A stretch of 64,000 nucleotides of DNA from JANQEU01 sp965228045 (GCA_965228045.1 OZ245789.1:4154001-4218000), one strand, 5' to 3'. Shown: positions 7,213 to 17,510, counted from the stretch's first letter. Numbers and translations are program-made. The notes: generated by a model not told the origin, from the sequence alone.

Positions 7213-9756
7213 ATGAAATCGATTTTATCAATAGTATTCACACTCATCACTTTTTTCACATTTGCCCAGGTCGAACTGGATTATTACCTGCCTCCCGGGG
7301 TTAATTATGACCCTTCCATCCCCACTCCCGAGTCTGTTATCGGACATCAGGTGGGCGAATGGCACATCACGCATGACCGACTGGTCAATTACATGCGTGC
7401 TGTGGCTGAAGCAAGTCCCAGGATCACACTGGAGCAGATCGGAATGACCCATGAAGCCCGACCACAACTGATTTTGACCATCACCAGTCCGGCTAATCAT
7501 GCAAGAATCGATGAAATCAGAACCCAGCATAAGCAGGTCTCCGATCCGTCCGCATCGGGTTCCCTCAACCTTGATAACATTCCGGCTGTACTTTACCAGG
7601 GTTACAGCATCCATGGAAACGAAGCCAGCGGCTCCAATGCAGCGCTCCTGGCAGCTTATCATTATGCAGCAGCTCAAGGTGAAGAAATCGAAACTCAACT
7701 GGAGAATGTGGTCATCCTGTTTGATCCATCTTTCAATCCGGATGGACTTACCAGATTCTCATCCTGGGTCAACAGTCGGAGAGGAAAAAACCTTAGTGTG
7801 GACCCGAATAACCAGGAGCAAAACGAATACTGGCCAGGTGGACGAACCAATCACTATTGGTTCGATCTGAACAGGGACTGGTTGACAGCCCAACAGCCGG
7901 AATCAAAAAACCGCATCAGGAAGTTTCATGAATGGAAACCGAACGTTCTTACGGACCACCATGAAATGGGAAGTAACTCCAGTTTTTTCTTTCAGCCCGG
8001 CATCCCGTCAAGGAATAATCCCAACACCCCACAGAACAACTATGTGATCACTGAGAAGATCGGAACCTACCATGCCAAAGCGCTGGATAGGATTGGTTCA
8101 CTTTATTACTCTAAAGAAGATTACGATGATTTCTTTTACGGAAAGGGTTCTACATTTCCGGACATCAATGGTGGTATCGGGATATTATTTGAGCAGGCAA
8201 GTGCCAGAGGTCATGCCCGCGAAACTGACAATGGCATATTGACCTTCCCATTTGCGGTAAGAAATCAATTTGTTACTTCATTGTCCACTCTGGAAGCAGT
8301 TTCAGCACTTAAAGGTGATCTTTTGAACCATCAACGGACATTTTTCCAGGAAGCACAGCGCGAAGCTTCAGCCAATAGCAACCAGGGGGTCGTATTTGGA
8401 TCCGGAATGGACGAATCAAGATCCAGGGAGCTGGCTAAAATCCTTGACCGTCACGAAATAGAAGTTTACAAACTTGGCTCTGATGCTTCTGTCAATGGCA
8501 CCAGATTTCCCTCTCAAAGCAGCTATTATGTGCCATTCAATCAGGATCAATATCGATTGATCGACATCATGTTCGAAACGGTCACAAGTTTCGAGGATAG
8601 TCTTTTTTACGATGTGTCTACCTGGGTATTGCCGATGGCTTTCGATTGTGATTACGAGTACGTTTCCGGCAGAGTGAGTATAAACCGGGGAGATAGATTT
8701 TCGATGGACGATGAAATGACTACCGAGTCAGTGTCGTCCTCTGATTATGCATATGCTTTCACCTGGGAAGACTATTATGCTCCTTCATTGCTATGGAAGC
8801 TTACTTCAAAGGGTATCATCTGCAAAGTCACCGAAAAAGCATTCAGTCATGAAGGCAAGGAGTTCAAACCAGGCAGTGTGATCATCCCCGTTGCCATGCA
8901 GGATCAGGATCCCGCTTCATTGAATGATATCGTTTCAGCAGCCTCTATGAAATCTGGTGTCAAAATCTATTCAATTCCCACTGGCTCTACCCAAGGAATC
9001 TACCTTGGCAGCCGGTCATTTGCTACAGTGGAAAAGCCGTCAATTGCGGTCCTGGTAGAAGAGGGCGTTCGGTCCTATGATGCCGGTGAAATATGGCACC
9101 TATTGGACAATCGATTTGACATGGCCGTTACATTGTTACCTATAAGGGAACTACGTGGTGCTGATCTGAACCGATACACTACTTTGGTGATGGCCAATGG
9201 ATATTATGGCAGCCTAAGCAGTTCTGAAGCAGGTAAAATTAAGGACTGGGTCCAGGGAGGCGGAACACTGATCGCATTTAAAGGGGCCAATAACTGGTTG
9301 AACCAAAATGAGATCACAAATATCAAGTACGTTGAGTCTGAGCAGGTGGACGGCGATTATAATTATGATCAGTTATCGGATGCATTTGGTGCGCAGGCTA
9401 CCGGAGGCAGTATTTTCCGGGCAGACCTGGACATTACCAACCCGATCGGATGGGGTTATGACCAGACTACACTGGATGTATTCGTGAACAGTAACACCTT
9501 CTTCCAGGTGCCGGATAACAAATATGCCAGTCCCCTGACATTTACCTCCAGCCCACTGAGCAGTGGATATGTATCGGAAGAGAATCTGGAGCGCATAAAA
9601 AATACCAGTGCCATTATAGTGTCGAGAAGCGGATCAGGAAGGGTTGTCTCCTTTTCATTTAATCCTAACTTCAGGGCATTTTGGTATGGGACCAATAAGC
9701 TCTTTTTCAATGCCATATACTTTGGGGGTATGGTACAGAGCCGGGCGGCGGACTAA
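7213..9756 (+). CDS. Secreted M14 family zinc carboxypeptidase (paralogue 1)
   Basis: An 847-residue exported metallopeptidase with signal peptide MKSILSIVFTLITFFTFAQ. The M14 zinc site is visible: H-x-x-E in SIHGNEASG (near residue 135), the third ligand His in DHHEMGSN (near 250) and the catalytic Glu in GILFEQAS (near 325). The conserved WPGGRTNHYWFDLNRDW block lies between them. The C-terminal half (about 600–760) looks like a class-I glutamine-amidotransferase-type fold, as in other large Bacteroidota M14 proteins. It probably trims amino acids from peptides outside the cytoplasm. It is closely related in layout to the protein starting at 11701. Its stop codon overlaps the stop of the convergent MscS gene by 4 bp. 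Confidence 0.92.
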   Translation: MKSILSIVFTLITFFTFAQVELDYYLPPGVNYDPSIPTPESVIGHQVGEWHITHDRLVNYMRAVAEASPRITLEQIGMTHEARPQLILTITSPANHARIDEIRTQHKQVSDPSASGSLNLDNIPAVLYQGYSIHGNEASGSNAALLAAYHYAAAQGEEIETQLENVVILFDPSFNPDGLTRFSSWVNSRRGKNLSVDPNNQEQNEYWPGGRTNHYWFDLNRDWLTAQQPESKNRIRKFHEWKPNVLTDHHEMGSNSSFFFQPGIPSRNNPNTPQNNYVITEKIGTYHAKALDRIGSLYYSKEDYDDFFYGKGSTFPDINGGIGILFEQASARGHARETDNGILTFPFAVRNQFVTSLSTLEAVSALKGDLLNHQRTFFQEAQREASANSNQGVVFGSGMDESRSRELAKILDRHEIEVYKLGSDASVNGTRFPSQSSYYVPFNQDQYRLIDIMFETVTSFEDSLFYDVSTWVLPMAFDCDYEYVSGRVSINRGDRFSMDDEMTTESVSSSDYAYAFTWEDYYAPSLLWKLTSKGIICKVTEKAFSHEGKEFKPGSVIIPVAMQDQDPASLNDIVSAASMKSGVKIYSIPTGSTQGIYLGSRSFATVEKPSIAVLVEEGVRSYDAGEIWHLLDNRFDMAVTLLPIRELRGADLNRYTTLVMANGYYGSLSSSEAGKIKDWVQGGGTLIAFKGANNWLNQNEITNIKYVESEQVDGDYNYDQLSDAFGAQATGGSIFRADLDITNPIGWGYDQTTLDVFVNSNTFFQVPDNKYASPLTFTSSPLSSGYVSEENLERIKNTSAIIVSRSGSGRVVSFSFNPNFRAFWYGTNKLFFNAIYFGGMVQSRAAD

Positions 9757-10655
9757 TCTTTTTTATCCTCGGGCTGGTATACAATTCTCTGCGTAGGGTA
9801 TGCCAGCTCGATGTCTTTATGTTGAGCAAAGGACCGAAGTACATCTTCCCAAATGGCTTCCTCGGAACCTCTTCTCCTTCTGGGAGTGATGAGATAACGC
9901 ATGGTCAGGTTCACTCCGCTGTCCTTCACCGAAGTGTATACAATTGGTGTAAGCTTATTATACAATATCATGTATTTCTTGGAGGCCTCGATGAGGTTAC
10001 TTTGTGCCTTTTCCGTCAATACGGCTCCGTGTTTCTTTACAATATCGTACAGGATAGACTTTGCCTTTTCCCAATCACTTTCGAAAGTGATCAGGATACC
10101 AATCTCATTCCAAATGTGACTAAAGCCCTGGGTAAAATTTGCCTGAGGGGCAGTAAATACCAGTCCATTTGGGATATGAATGATCCGTCCGGTGCTTTGG
10201 TCGGCATCCACCCAGTTACCGATTTCGTTGATGGTAAACTGGAAAATCCTGACATCTATTACATCGCCTGTATGCTCCCCGATCGTGATTCTGTCACCCA
10301 TGGAAAAGGGCTTTCTGATGATGATGAAAAGCCAGCCGGCAGCATTTACGATCAGGTCCTTTAAGGCGATAGTAAGCGCTGCGGATACCAACCCAATGAA
10401 TGTACCAATGGATTGAAACTCAGCCAACCAGATGATAATGATGGCGATAAGAAAGGAGGCACTAAAAACATACTGGATGGCCCGTGTCCAATAATATCTT
10501 TCTTTTGGTTCCTGGACATTTTTTGAAAGAACTTTCAGACCAAAATACCTCAGTAGCAAGAGGATAATCAGCGTAATCAGTGAAAACAATACCTTTTCCT
10601 GAATGATTGGGTCAAAACCCCAGCTTTCTTCTATCCAATCAAACACTCCTTTCAT
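9753..10655 (-). CDS. MscS-type mechanosensitive ion channel
   Basis: A 300-residue inner-membrane channel. Three hydrophobic segments occupy about residues 18–36, 62–82 and 86–115. The third runs into the pore-lining helix and the conserved beta-domain entry (KPFSMGDRITIGEHTG). The C-terminal cytosolic alpha/beta domain follows. It should open under membrane tension and release solutes during hypo-osmotic shock. ATG 10655 is chosen; the upstream extension starts with TTG. It is the only minus-strand gene inside the plus-strand hydrolase island, and its 3' end overlaps the M14 gene by 4 bp. Confidence 0.9.
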   Translation of the reverse strand: MKGVFDWIEESWGFDPIIQEKVLFSLITLIILLLLRYFGLKVLSKNVQEPKERYYWTRAIQYVFSASFLIAIIIIWLAEFQSIGTFIGLVSAALTIALKDLIVNAAGWLFIIIRKPFSMGDRITIGEHTGDVIDVRIFQFTINEIGNWVDADQSTGRIIHIPNGLVFTAPQANFTQGFSHIWNEIGILITFESDWEKAKSILYDIVKKHGAVLTEKAQSNLIEASKKYMILYNKLTPIVYTSVKDSGVNLTMRYLITPRRRRGSEEAIWEDVLRSFAQHKDIELAYPTQRIVYQPEDKKD

Positions 10656-10784
10656 GGCCAAAAAATTAAGCAATTAATATTGGCTTTTGTCATTTCTACT
10701 TGGGTATTGGTCAAAAGACAGGCCTTACTTTTCCGGTATTTTGATTAAAATTGGATGCTTAGTGAAACTTATAACCCAAATCTC

Positions 10785-11519
10785 ATGATCAAATCCATTG
10801 CCTCTCTACTTCTGTTTGCCGTTTCTTTTTTGGCCTACGGCCAACAAGGAAAAGATCCTACCGTGACTGAAATTTATAAGAACCTTGACAGGGTCACTCC
10901 GGGCGAAGGTACCGGTGCGCCTTCCGATGCCATTGTATTATTTGATGGGAAAGACCTGTCCAAATGGCAAAAAGCCGATGGCAGCGGACCCGCAGAATGG
11001 ACTGTGAATGGAGGTGAGGTAACGGTGAAAGCAGGGACCGGAAATATTGCAACCAAGCAGGCATTTGGGGATGTGCAGCTACATGTGGAGTGGATGTCTC
11101 CGAAAGCAGAAGGCAAAAGCGGACAGGGATATAACAACAGCGGTATATTTCTGATGGGCTTGTATGAAGTCCAGGTCCTGAATTCTTATGATAGTGAGAC
11201 CTATCAAAACGGTCAGGCGGGATCGGTCTATAAACAATACCCTCCCCTTGTCAATGCTTCTTTGCCTCCGGGCACATGGCAGAAGTATGACATCATTTTT
11301 ACTGCTCCAAGATTCTCTGAAAAGGGTACGGTGATCAGACCAGCGACATTGACGGTCTTTCACAATGGGGTTCTTGTCCAGAATGCTTCACCATTACTCG
11401 GACCAACTGAATACATAGGCTTGCCGCAATACAAACCCCATGCAGCGAAATTGCCGCTCCAGCTTCAGGATCACAGCGATCCGGTGAGGTTTAGGAATAT
11501 CTGGGTGAGAGAGTTGTAG
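10785..11519 (+). CDS. Secreted DUF1080 (3-keto-disaccharide hydrolase fold) protein
   Basis: A 244-residue exported protein with signal peptide ending in FLAYGQ. The first strand of the domain shows the hallmark LFDGKDLSKWQ. A jelly-roll (LamG-like) body carries GQGYNNSGIFLMG and a C-terminal VRFRNIWVREL, both typical of DUF1080. Members hydrolyse 3-keto-glycosides or simply bind sugars; which applies here is not clear. ATG 10785 is chosen because it starts the signal peptide. A TACTTTTC/TTG pair upstream resembles a Bacteroidota -7/-33 promoter. Confidence 0.88.
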   Translation: MIKSIASLLLFAVSFLAYGQQGKDPTVTEIYKNLDRVTPGEGTGAPSDAIVLFDGKDLSKWQKADGSGPAEWTVNGGEVTVKAGTGNIATKQAFGDVQLHVEWMSPKAEGKSGQGYNNSGIFLMGLYEVQVLNSYDSETYQNGQAGSVYKQYPPLVNASLPPGTWQKYDIIFTAPRFSEKGTVIRPATLTVFHNGVLVQNASPLLGPTEYIGLPQYKPHAAKLPLQLQDHSDPVRFRNIWVREL

Positions 11520-11664
11520 CCAATCCACGGACCACGCAGATTCTCGCAGTTCAAGCCATAATCCGCTTATGTCTGAGCCATAGGGGGGATTAATTTTATC
11601 TAAATACGGACTTCAACGAAAAGTATAGCCGTTGGCATAATTTCCGAAGGATTCCACTCACATT

Positions 11665-11686
11665 GTCCTAAATTTCTGGTCCTAAA
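11665..11686 (+). promoter_or_regulatory. Tandem GTCCTAAA octamers before second M14 gene
   Basis: Two copies of GTCCTAAA (11665–11672 and 11679–11686) are spaced 14 bp centre to centre. The second ends 14 bp before the ATG at 11701. Single copies precede the genes at 5695 and 7213. Confidence 0.3.
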
Positions 11687-11700
11687 ATCAAAAAAAGACC

Positions 11701-14334
11701 ATGAAAAAACTCTCCCTCCTAGTCCTGATGATAAGCTGCTTTACAGCTTTCTCTCAACCCACCGTTGTCGACACTGAACGATTCGCTTTCGAGCCTGACC
11801 TTGCAGTGAATGCAGATATTGTCTCTCCGAAGGATTTCCTGGGTTATGAATTAGGTGAATCATTTACTGTCTATGCCCAAATCGTAGAATACTACAAACA
11901 GCTGGCAGCAGCCTCACCGAGAGTGTTGTACAACGAATACGGAAAGACTTATGAGGACAGGCCTCTTATCAACCTGGTGATCAGCTCTGAAGAAAATATC
12001 AGAAACATTGAAAACATCAGGAGAGATCATTTGGATTTATTGGTCCCCGGATCCGGAGATCCTGCAGCTACCATAGCCAATCAACCTGTATTCACCTCAT
12101 TTAGTTATAATATTCATGGTAACGAGCCTTCTTCCTCCGAAGCCGCGATGCAGGTAGCGTATCGGATGGCAGCCGCGCAAGATGACGAGACCATGGAGGT
12201 TCTCGAAAATTCCGTAATCATCATGTACATCTGCATCAATCCTGACGGTCGTGACAGATATGTATACTGGTACAAGTCTATGAAAAGGATAGGACGTCCG
12301 GGGTTTGAGCCAAATGACATGGAGCACTACGAAGGCTGGCCCGGTGGAAGAACCAATCATTACTGGTTTGACCTGAACAGGGATTGGATATGGGGTGTAC
12401 ATCCTGAATCGAGAGGCCATACAGCCGAATACCAGCGATGGATGCCACAGGTACACGTGGATTACCATGAACAGGGTTATAACAGCAATTACTTCACTGC
12501 GCCCGGTACCACCCCCAGAAACAAGTTACTCCCCGATGCTTATGAACCATGGTCCAAAGTGTTTGGCGATGCCAATATTGCTGAATTTGATAAGCATCAG
12601 ATCAACTATTTTACCCGTGATCGGTTTGACTTCTTCTATCCCGGATATGGCTCCAGTTACCCGAGCGTAATGGGTGGAATAGGCATGCTTGTCGAACAGG
12701 GTGGTCACTCTGCCGGTGGAAGAATAGTGGAAACGGATGATGGATATAACCTGACTTTGCGTCAAAGAGTATTTGACCATTACACTACTTCGATCGCGAG
12801 TATCAAAACTTCGGCGGAGAACAAGGAAGATCTATTGCAGTATAGCTATGATTCCTGGCAGCCGTCCAACTCCAAATCTTCCGTGAGTAATTATGTTTTT
12901 TCAGGAGAGGATATGTACTCCTCTGATTTGGTGAATGTGCTTCTACGCAATGGCGTGAAAGTTTACAAAGCCGATGAGGGATTCCAGGTAAGCGCGGCTA
13001 AAGATTATAAGACCGGATCCACGGTTCGAAAGAGTTTACCAGCAGGTTCTTACATTGTACCGACGAACCAGCCCCGCCACCTTTTCATCAATAGCATTAT
13101 GGAAAGGCAGATGGCCATTGAAGACTCGGTAATGTATGATATGGCCACCTGGTCAGGTCCGATCGCTTACAACCTGGATGCTTACTCCACCACAGGTGCT
13201 GTTTCCGTGTCCAAAACGGAGATCACGGAAGAAGTAAAAGAAGTAGGAACTGTTGTAAACGATGATGCCGGCTATGCCTATGTGGTAGACTGGTCTCAGA
13301 GAAATGCAGCAAAAGCATTGGCGGCACTATGGGCCAAAGAAATTAATGTGAGATCAGCCTTTGAACCGTTTGGCGATGGCAGCAGAACTTATCCTGCCGG
13401 ATCTTTGATCATACTCAAAGGACGGAATCGCGAAAAAGCTGAAACCATCGATAACGACATCAAGGAAGTGGCGGAGATGACCGGCGTGGAAATCGTTGGT
13501 TACAATACAGGTAGAATGGTGACCGGAATGGACCTTGCCAATACAGGGAACAGACCTATCAAACAACCTAAAGTAGCGATGCTAACGGAGCAACCATTCA
13601 GCTCCTATACGGGTGGTCAGATCTATTTCCTTTTTGACTATGACATCAAACTTCCTATCGAACGGGTAAGAATTTCAACCCTTCAGCAGACCAGTCTGCC
13701 ATCATTCAGGTATCGCTTTGGCGGTGTTGACCTCAAGGATTACGATGTCCTGATTATGCCCGGAGGTGGCAGCACGCTGAAACAGATATTTGGCGAGGAG
13801 GCACTGGCCGATATCAAGGTATGGGTTAACGAAGGTGGTACGCTGGTAGCCACCGAAAGTGCCGCTGAGTTCTTCACAAAAGACGCATCAGGATTCACAC
13901 CGGTAACCATGAAGAAGTCTCCAAGTGACTCAAGCGAAACGGTAAAATATCTCCCTTATAGTGAGAGGGAGAACTATTTTGGTAAGAAAAGAATCCCCGG
14001 AACTGCCATGAATGCCATGATCGATAATACCAATCCACTGGCCTTTGGTATGAAACCGGAATTGTATACACTGAAATTCGGGAACGACGGCCTCGAACCA
14101 TCCAACAGATGGCAGACCGTAGGGTATTACAATAAGAATGCTTCCGACCTGATGGTGGCGGGTTATGCCAACCAGGAAAACCTAAATCACCTGGCTGGAA
14201 CGGCTTTCGCCGGAGTGGCAGAAACCGGAAGTGGTAAGGTGGTATTTCTGCTTGACAATACGCAGTACAGAATGTTCTGGATCGGACCTTCCAGAATGAT
14301 GATCAATGCTGTAATGCAGCTGCCAGGCTATTAA
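11701..14334 (+). CDS. Secreted M14 family zinc carboxypeptidase (paralogue 2)
   Basis: An 877-residue exported metallopeptidase with signal peptide MKKLSLLVLMISCFTAFSQ. Zinc ligands are in NIHGNEPSSSE (near residue 140) and the third His in VDYHEQGYN (near 255). The catalytic Glu is in GMLVEQGGHSAGG (near 327). The block WPGGRTNHYWFDLNRDW is identical at protein level to paralogue 1. The region of about 620–760 resembles a glutamine-amidotransferase-like domain, with LIMPGGGST and a TLVATESAAEFF stretch. The sortilin-like gene follows after 23 bp, so the two are probably co-transcribed. Confidence 0.92.
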   Translation: MKKLSLLVLMISCFTAFSQPTVVDTERFAFEPDLAVNADIVSPKDFLGYELGESFTVYAQIVEYYKQLAAASPRVLYNEYGKTYEDRPLINLVISSEENIRNIENIRRDHLDLLVPGSGDPAATIANQPVFTSFSYNIHGNEPSSSEAAMQVAYRMAAAQDDETMEVLENSVIIMYICINPDGRDRYVYWYKSMKRIGRPGFEPNDMEHYEGWPGGRTNHYWFDLNRDWIWGVHPESRGHTAEYQRWMPQVHVDYHEQGYNSNYFTAPGTTPRNKLLPDAYEPWSKVFGDANIAEFDKHQINYFTRDRFDFFYPGYGSSYPSVMGGIGMLVEQGGHSAGGRIVETDDGYNLTLRQRVFDHYTTSIASIKTSAENKEDLLQYSYDSWQPSNSKSSVSNYVFSGEDMYSSDLVNVLLRNGVKVYKADEGFQVSAAKDYKTGSTVRKSLPAGSYIVPTNQPRHLFINSIMERQMAIEDSVMYDMATWSGPIAYNLDAYSTTGAVSVSKTEITEEVKEVGTVVNDDAGYAYVVDWSQRNAAKALAALWAKEINVRSAFEPFGDGSRTYPAGSLIILKGRNREKAETIDNDIKEVAEMTGVEIVGYNTGRMVTGMDLANTGNRPIKQPKVAMLTEQPFSSYTGGQIYFLFDYDIKLPIERVRISTLQQTSLPSFRYRFGGVDLKDYDVLIMPGGGSTLKQIFGEEALADIKVWVNEGGTLVATESAAEFFTKDASGFTPVTMKKSPSDSSETVKYLPYSERENYFGKKRIPGTAMNAMIDNTNPLAFGMKPELYTLKFGNDGLEPSNRWQTVGYYNKNASDLMVAGYANQENLNHLAGTAFAGVAETGSGKVVFLLDNTQYRMFWIGPSRMMINAVMQLPGY

Positions 14335-14357
14335 TTGAACAATTTCAAACCTAACTT

Positions 14358-17300
14358 ATGAAAACGAATAAAGTACTTCTTGTAATTCTATTGATCGTAC
14401 CTATGCTGGTTTTCGGTCAACGAAGACGCAGCAATACTGAACCAGCCCCGAAATTTGACGCTGAACTGTATAGCGGATTAAAATGGCGAAATATTGGTCC
14501 CTTTAGAGGAGGCAGAAGTGTCGCTTCCACTGGTGTGGTCGGCGATCCGATGACCTATTACATGGGAACAACCGGTGGTGGTGTATGGAAGACAGTAGAT
14601 GCAGGTATCACATGGAAAAACATCTCCGATGGCTTTTTTGAAACGGGAACTGTGGGTGCTGTGTCTGTGGCAGAGTCTGACCCGAATGTGATCTACGTAG
14701 GAATGGGAGAACACGCTATTCGCGGGGTAATGACTTCCAGTGGTAATGGTGTTTACAAATCAGTGGATGCAGGAAAGACCTGGGAGCATATCGGACTGGA
14801 TCGAACCATGCATATTTCAGATGTGGTCATTCACCCGTCCAATCCTGATATCGTTTTTGTTACGGCACAGGGAGCTCAATACGGCCCCACCACTGACAGG
14901 GGTATTTACAAATCAACAGACGGCGGAAAGAACTGGCGTAAGGTGCTGTATGTGAATGAAACCACCGGAGCCGCGTCCCTTTCCATGGACATGACGAACC
15001 CGAGGATTCTGTATGCCGCCATGTGGGAGCACCAGCGCTTTCCCTGGACCATGAAATCCGGAGGTGAAAATTCCGGGTTGTATAAGTCCTTGGACCTGGG
15101 TGAGACATGGGACAAGTTAAGTGAAGGATTACCGGAAGAATTTGGCAAATCAGCTGTCACGGTTTCCAGAGCCAATCCTGAAAGGCTTTGGGCAGTAATA
15201 GAGGCCGAAGGCGATAAGGGAGGAGTTTATCGTTCTGACAATGCCGGGAAAAAATGGTCTCAGGTCAACAAAGATCGTGTCAACATCGCCAGATCATGGT
15301 ACTACATGGAAATATACGCAGATCCACAAAATGAAAATGTCGTATACGTTGCCAATGCACCAGTAACAAAATCAATCGATGGTGGGAAAACGTTCACTAC
15401 TGTTTCCACTCCACATGGTGACAATCATCACATTTGGATCAATCCAAATGACAATCAGAATATGATCAACTCCAATGATGGAGGAGCAAACGTAAGCTTC
15501 AATGGAGGAGAAAGCTGGTCTTCCCAACAATACCAGCCTACAGCGCAGTTTTATCGGGTGAATACAGACAATCTTGTGCCCTACAACGTTTACGGCGGCC
15601 AGCAGGACAATTCGGCCATAGCCATAGCCAGCAGGACCAACGGAAATGGGATCACCTGGAAAGACTGGTATTCAGTGGCAGGATGCGAAAGCGCTTATGC
15701 AGCTTTTGATCCCGATGATCCGGATGTTGTGTATGGGGGCTGCTACCAGGGTATTATTGAGAAGTGGGTTCGGGCGAACAATGAAGCCAAACTCATCAAT
15801 CAATACCCGGAAATGCGACTTGGGACGTTGCCAAAAGATCATAGTGCAAGATTCAACTGGAATGCCCCTATCATCTCCTCTCCTCATAACAGGGAAGTCA
15901 TTTACCATGCCGGGAATGTTATCTACAGGACCAGCGATGGCGGTGTCTCATGGGATGCGATCAGTCCTGATCTCACCAGGGACGACGAAAGTCGTCAAGG
16001 CCCCGGTGGAATTCCTTATACCAACGAGGGCGCTGGCGGTGAAAATTATAATACACTCATGTACATCGTGGAGTCTCCCCATGAATCAGGTGTGATATGG
16101 TCTGGCTCCGATGATGGATTGGTACACATTACAAGGGACGGAGGTGAAAACTGGACAAATGTGACTCCATCCGGACTTCAGGAGGGCATCATTAACAGTA
16201 TAGAAGTTTCGCCCCATAATCCTGCAAAAGCCTATATCACGGTGATGCGCTACAAATTCAATGATCTTACACCGTTGGCCTTTAAAACGTCAGACTATGG
16301 AGCCACCTGGCAAAGGATCACGAATGGTGTAGACGATCCAAATACGTTTTTCAGAGTAGTACGAGAAGACCCTAAAACTCCGGGACTTCTTTACGGTGGT
16401 ACCGAAACAGGGCTTTATGTTTCTTTCAACGATGGAAGTAAATGGGAGAAGCTCCAGCTAAACCTCCCTGTAGTTCCGATTAATGACCTGATGATACGTC
16501 AGAACGACCTTGTAGCGGCTACTGCCGGTCGATCTTTCTGGATACTTGATGATTTGAGCACCTTGCAGCAATCAAAAGGCAGTTTTGGTGAAAACCTGAC
16601 TCTTTACAGCCCAAAAGATACCTATCGTCTATTCGGTGGATCCCAGGATGAACCGACTCCCGGTATTGGGCAAAACCCAAAAGAAGGAGTCACATTTGAT
16701 TATTACCTGCCTAATGAGCTGGATAGTACAGAATTGACTTTGAAAGTAATCTTCGACGATGAAGTAATTAGAACCACCTCCAGCGAAAAGGACGAGTCCT
16801 TCAAAAGTTGGCCGGGTGGTCCCCCAAGACCAGCGGTACTGCCTTCCAAGAAAGGAGTTAATCGATTTACATGGGATTTCCGAAGAGAGACCTTGCCAGC
16901 TGTTGACGGCGTATTCGTTTACGGTGATTACAGAGGTTCGAGGGTAGCTCCGGGTCAATATACACTTCGATTGATCCTGGAAGACGACTCAGTAGAGACA
17001 TTGGTCAATATACTCCCGAATCCTTCTATTCAGGCAAGCAACCTTGATTTTAATCAGCAGCAGGATATAATGACTGCGTTGGAAGGTATGATAAAAGATA
17101 TCCATAAGTCCGTGAATACCATGAGGTCCGCCAGAAAGCAATTAAAAGCCTATCAGGATCTGTTGAAAGACAACGAGGAAGCGCAGGCATTGACCGATAC
17201 TGCAAAATCTATTGTCGAAAAGATTGATGAATGGGAATCAGACCTGATCCAACCTAAACAGAAGACCTTCCAGGATGTGATCAATTTTCATAATCAATTG

Positions 17301-17501
17301 AATGCCCACATCATGTATCTAAAGAGCTTTTTGGACACAGCCGATCCAACGGTATCCAGAGGATCGGAAGAACGATTTGAAGACCTGAAGGCTCAATGGC
17401 AGGAGTTTGCAGAGCGAAGAGACGAGATTATTGACGAAGAGTTCGGTGGATTCAACCAGATGTACCGTGATGCCGGATTACCCGCTATTATTGTAAAATA
17501 A
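14358..17501 (+). CDS. Secreted Asp-box (sortilin/VPS10-like) beta-propeller protein
   Basis: A 1047-residue exported protein with signal peptide ending MLVFGQ. At least ten Asp-box motifs of the type S-x-D-x-G-x-T-W (KTVDAGITW, KSTDGGKNW, RTSDGGVSW, ITRDGGENW and others) are spread over residues 70–720, implying one or two large beta-propellers. Databases often label such proteins 'glycosyl hydrolase', but no catalytic residues can be assigned. A jelly-roll-like segment (about 800–890) and a helical coiled C-terminus (about 895–1047) follow. Related proteins commonly neighbour secreted peptidases in Bacteroidota and may bind peptides or assist secreted enzymes; that role is inference. It ends just before a strong hairpin. 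Confidence 0.85.
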   Translation: MKTNKVLLVILLIVPMLVFGQRRRSNTEPAPKFDAELYSGLKWRNIGPFRGGRSVASTGVVGDPMTYYMGTTGGGVWKTVDAGITWKNISDGFFETGTVGAVSVAESDPNVIYVGMGEHAIRGVMTSSGNGVYKSVDAGKTWEHIGLDRTMHISDVVIHPSNPDIVFVTAQGAQYGPTTDRGIYKSTDGGKNWRKVLYVNETTGAASLSMDMTNPRILYAAMWEHQRFPWTMKSGGENSGLYKSLDLGETWDKLSEGLPEEFGKSAVTVSRANPERLWAVIEAEGDKGGVYRSDNAGKKWSQVNKDRVNIARSWYYMEIYADPQNENVVYVANAPVTKSIDGGKTFTTVSTPHGDNHHIWINPNDNQNMINSNDGGANVSFNGGESWSSQQYQPTAQFYRVNTDNLVPYNVYGGQQDNSAIAIASRTNGNGITWKDWYSVAGCESAYAAFDPDDPDVVYGGCYQGIIEKWVRANNEAKLINQYPEMRLGTLPKDHSARFNWNAPIISSPHNREVIYHAGNVIYRTSDGGVSWDAISPDLTRDDESRQGPGGIPYTNEGAGGENYNTLMYIVESPHESGVIWSGSDDGLVHITRDGGENWTNVTPSGLQEGIINSIEVSPHNPAKAYITVMRYKFNDLTPLAFKTSDYGATWQRITNGVDDPNTFFRVVREDPKTPGLLYGGTETGLYVSFNDGSKWEKLQLNLPVVPINDLMIRQNDLVAATAGRSFWILDDLSTLQQSKGSFGENLTLYSPKDTYRLFGGSQDEPTPGIGQNPKEGVTFDYYLPNELDSTELTLKVIFDDEVIRTTSSEKDESFKSWPGGPPRPAVLPSKKGVNRFTWDFRRETLPAVDGVFVYGDYRGSRVAPGQYTLRLILEDDSVETLVNILPNPSIQASNLDFNQQQDIMTALEGMIKDIHKSVNTMRSARKQLKAYQDLLKDNEEAQALTDTAKSIVEKIDEWESDLIQPKQKTFQDVINFHNQLNAHIMYLKSFLDTADPTVSRGSEERFEDLKAQWQEFAERRDEIIDEEFGGFNQMYRDAGLPAIIVK

Positions 17502-17510
17502 TATTCATTC

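Noticed and set aside
9819..10364. 181-codon plus-strand open frame
   Set aside because: Antisense to the MscS gene; no domain and no signal.
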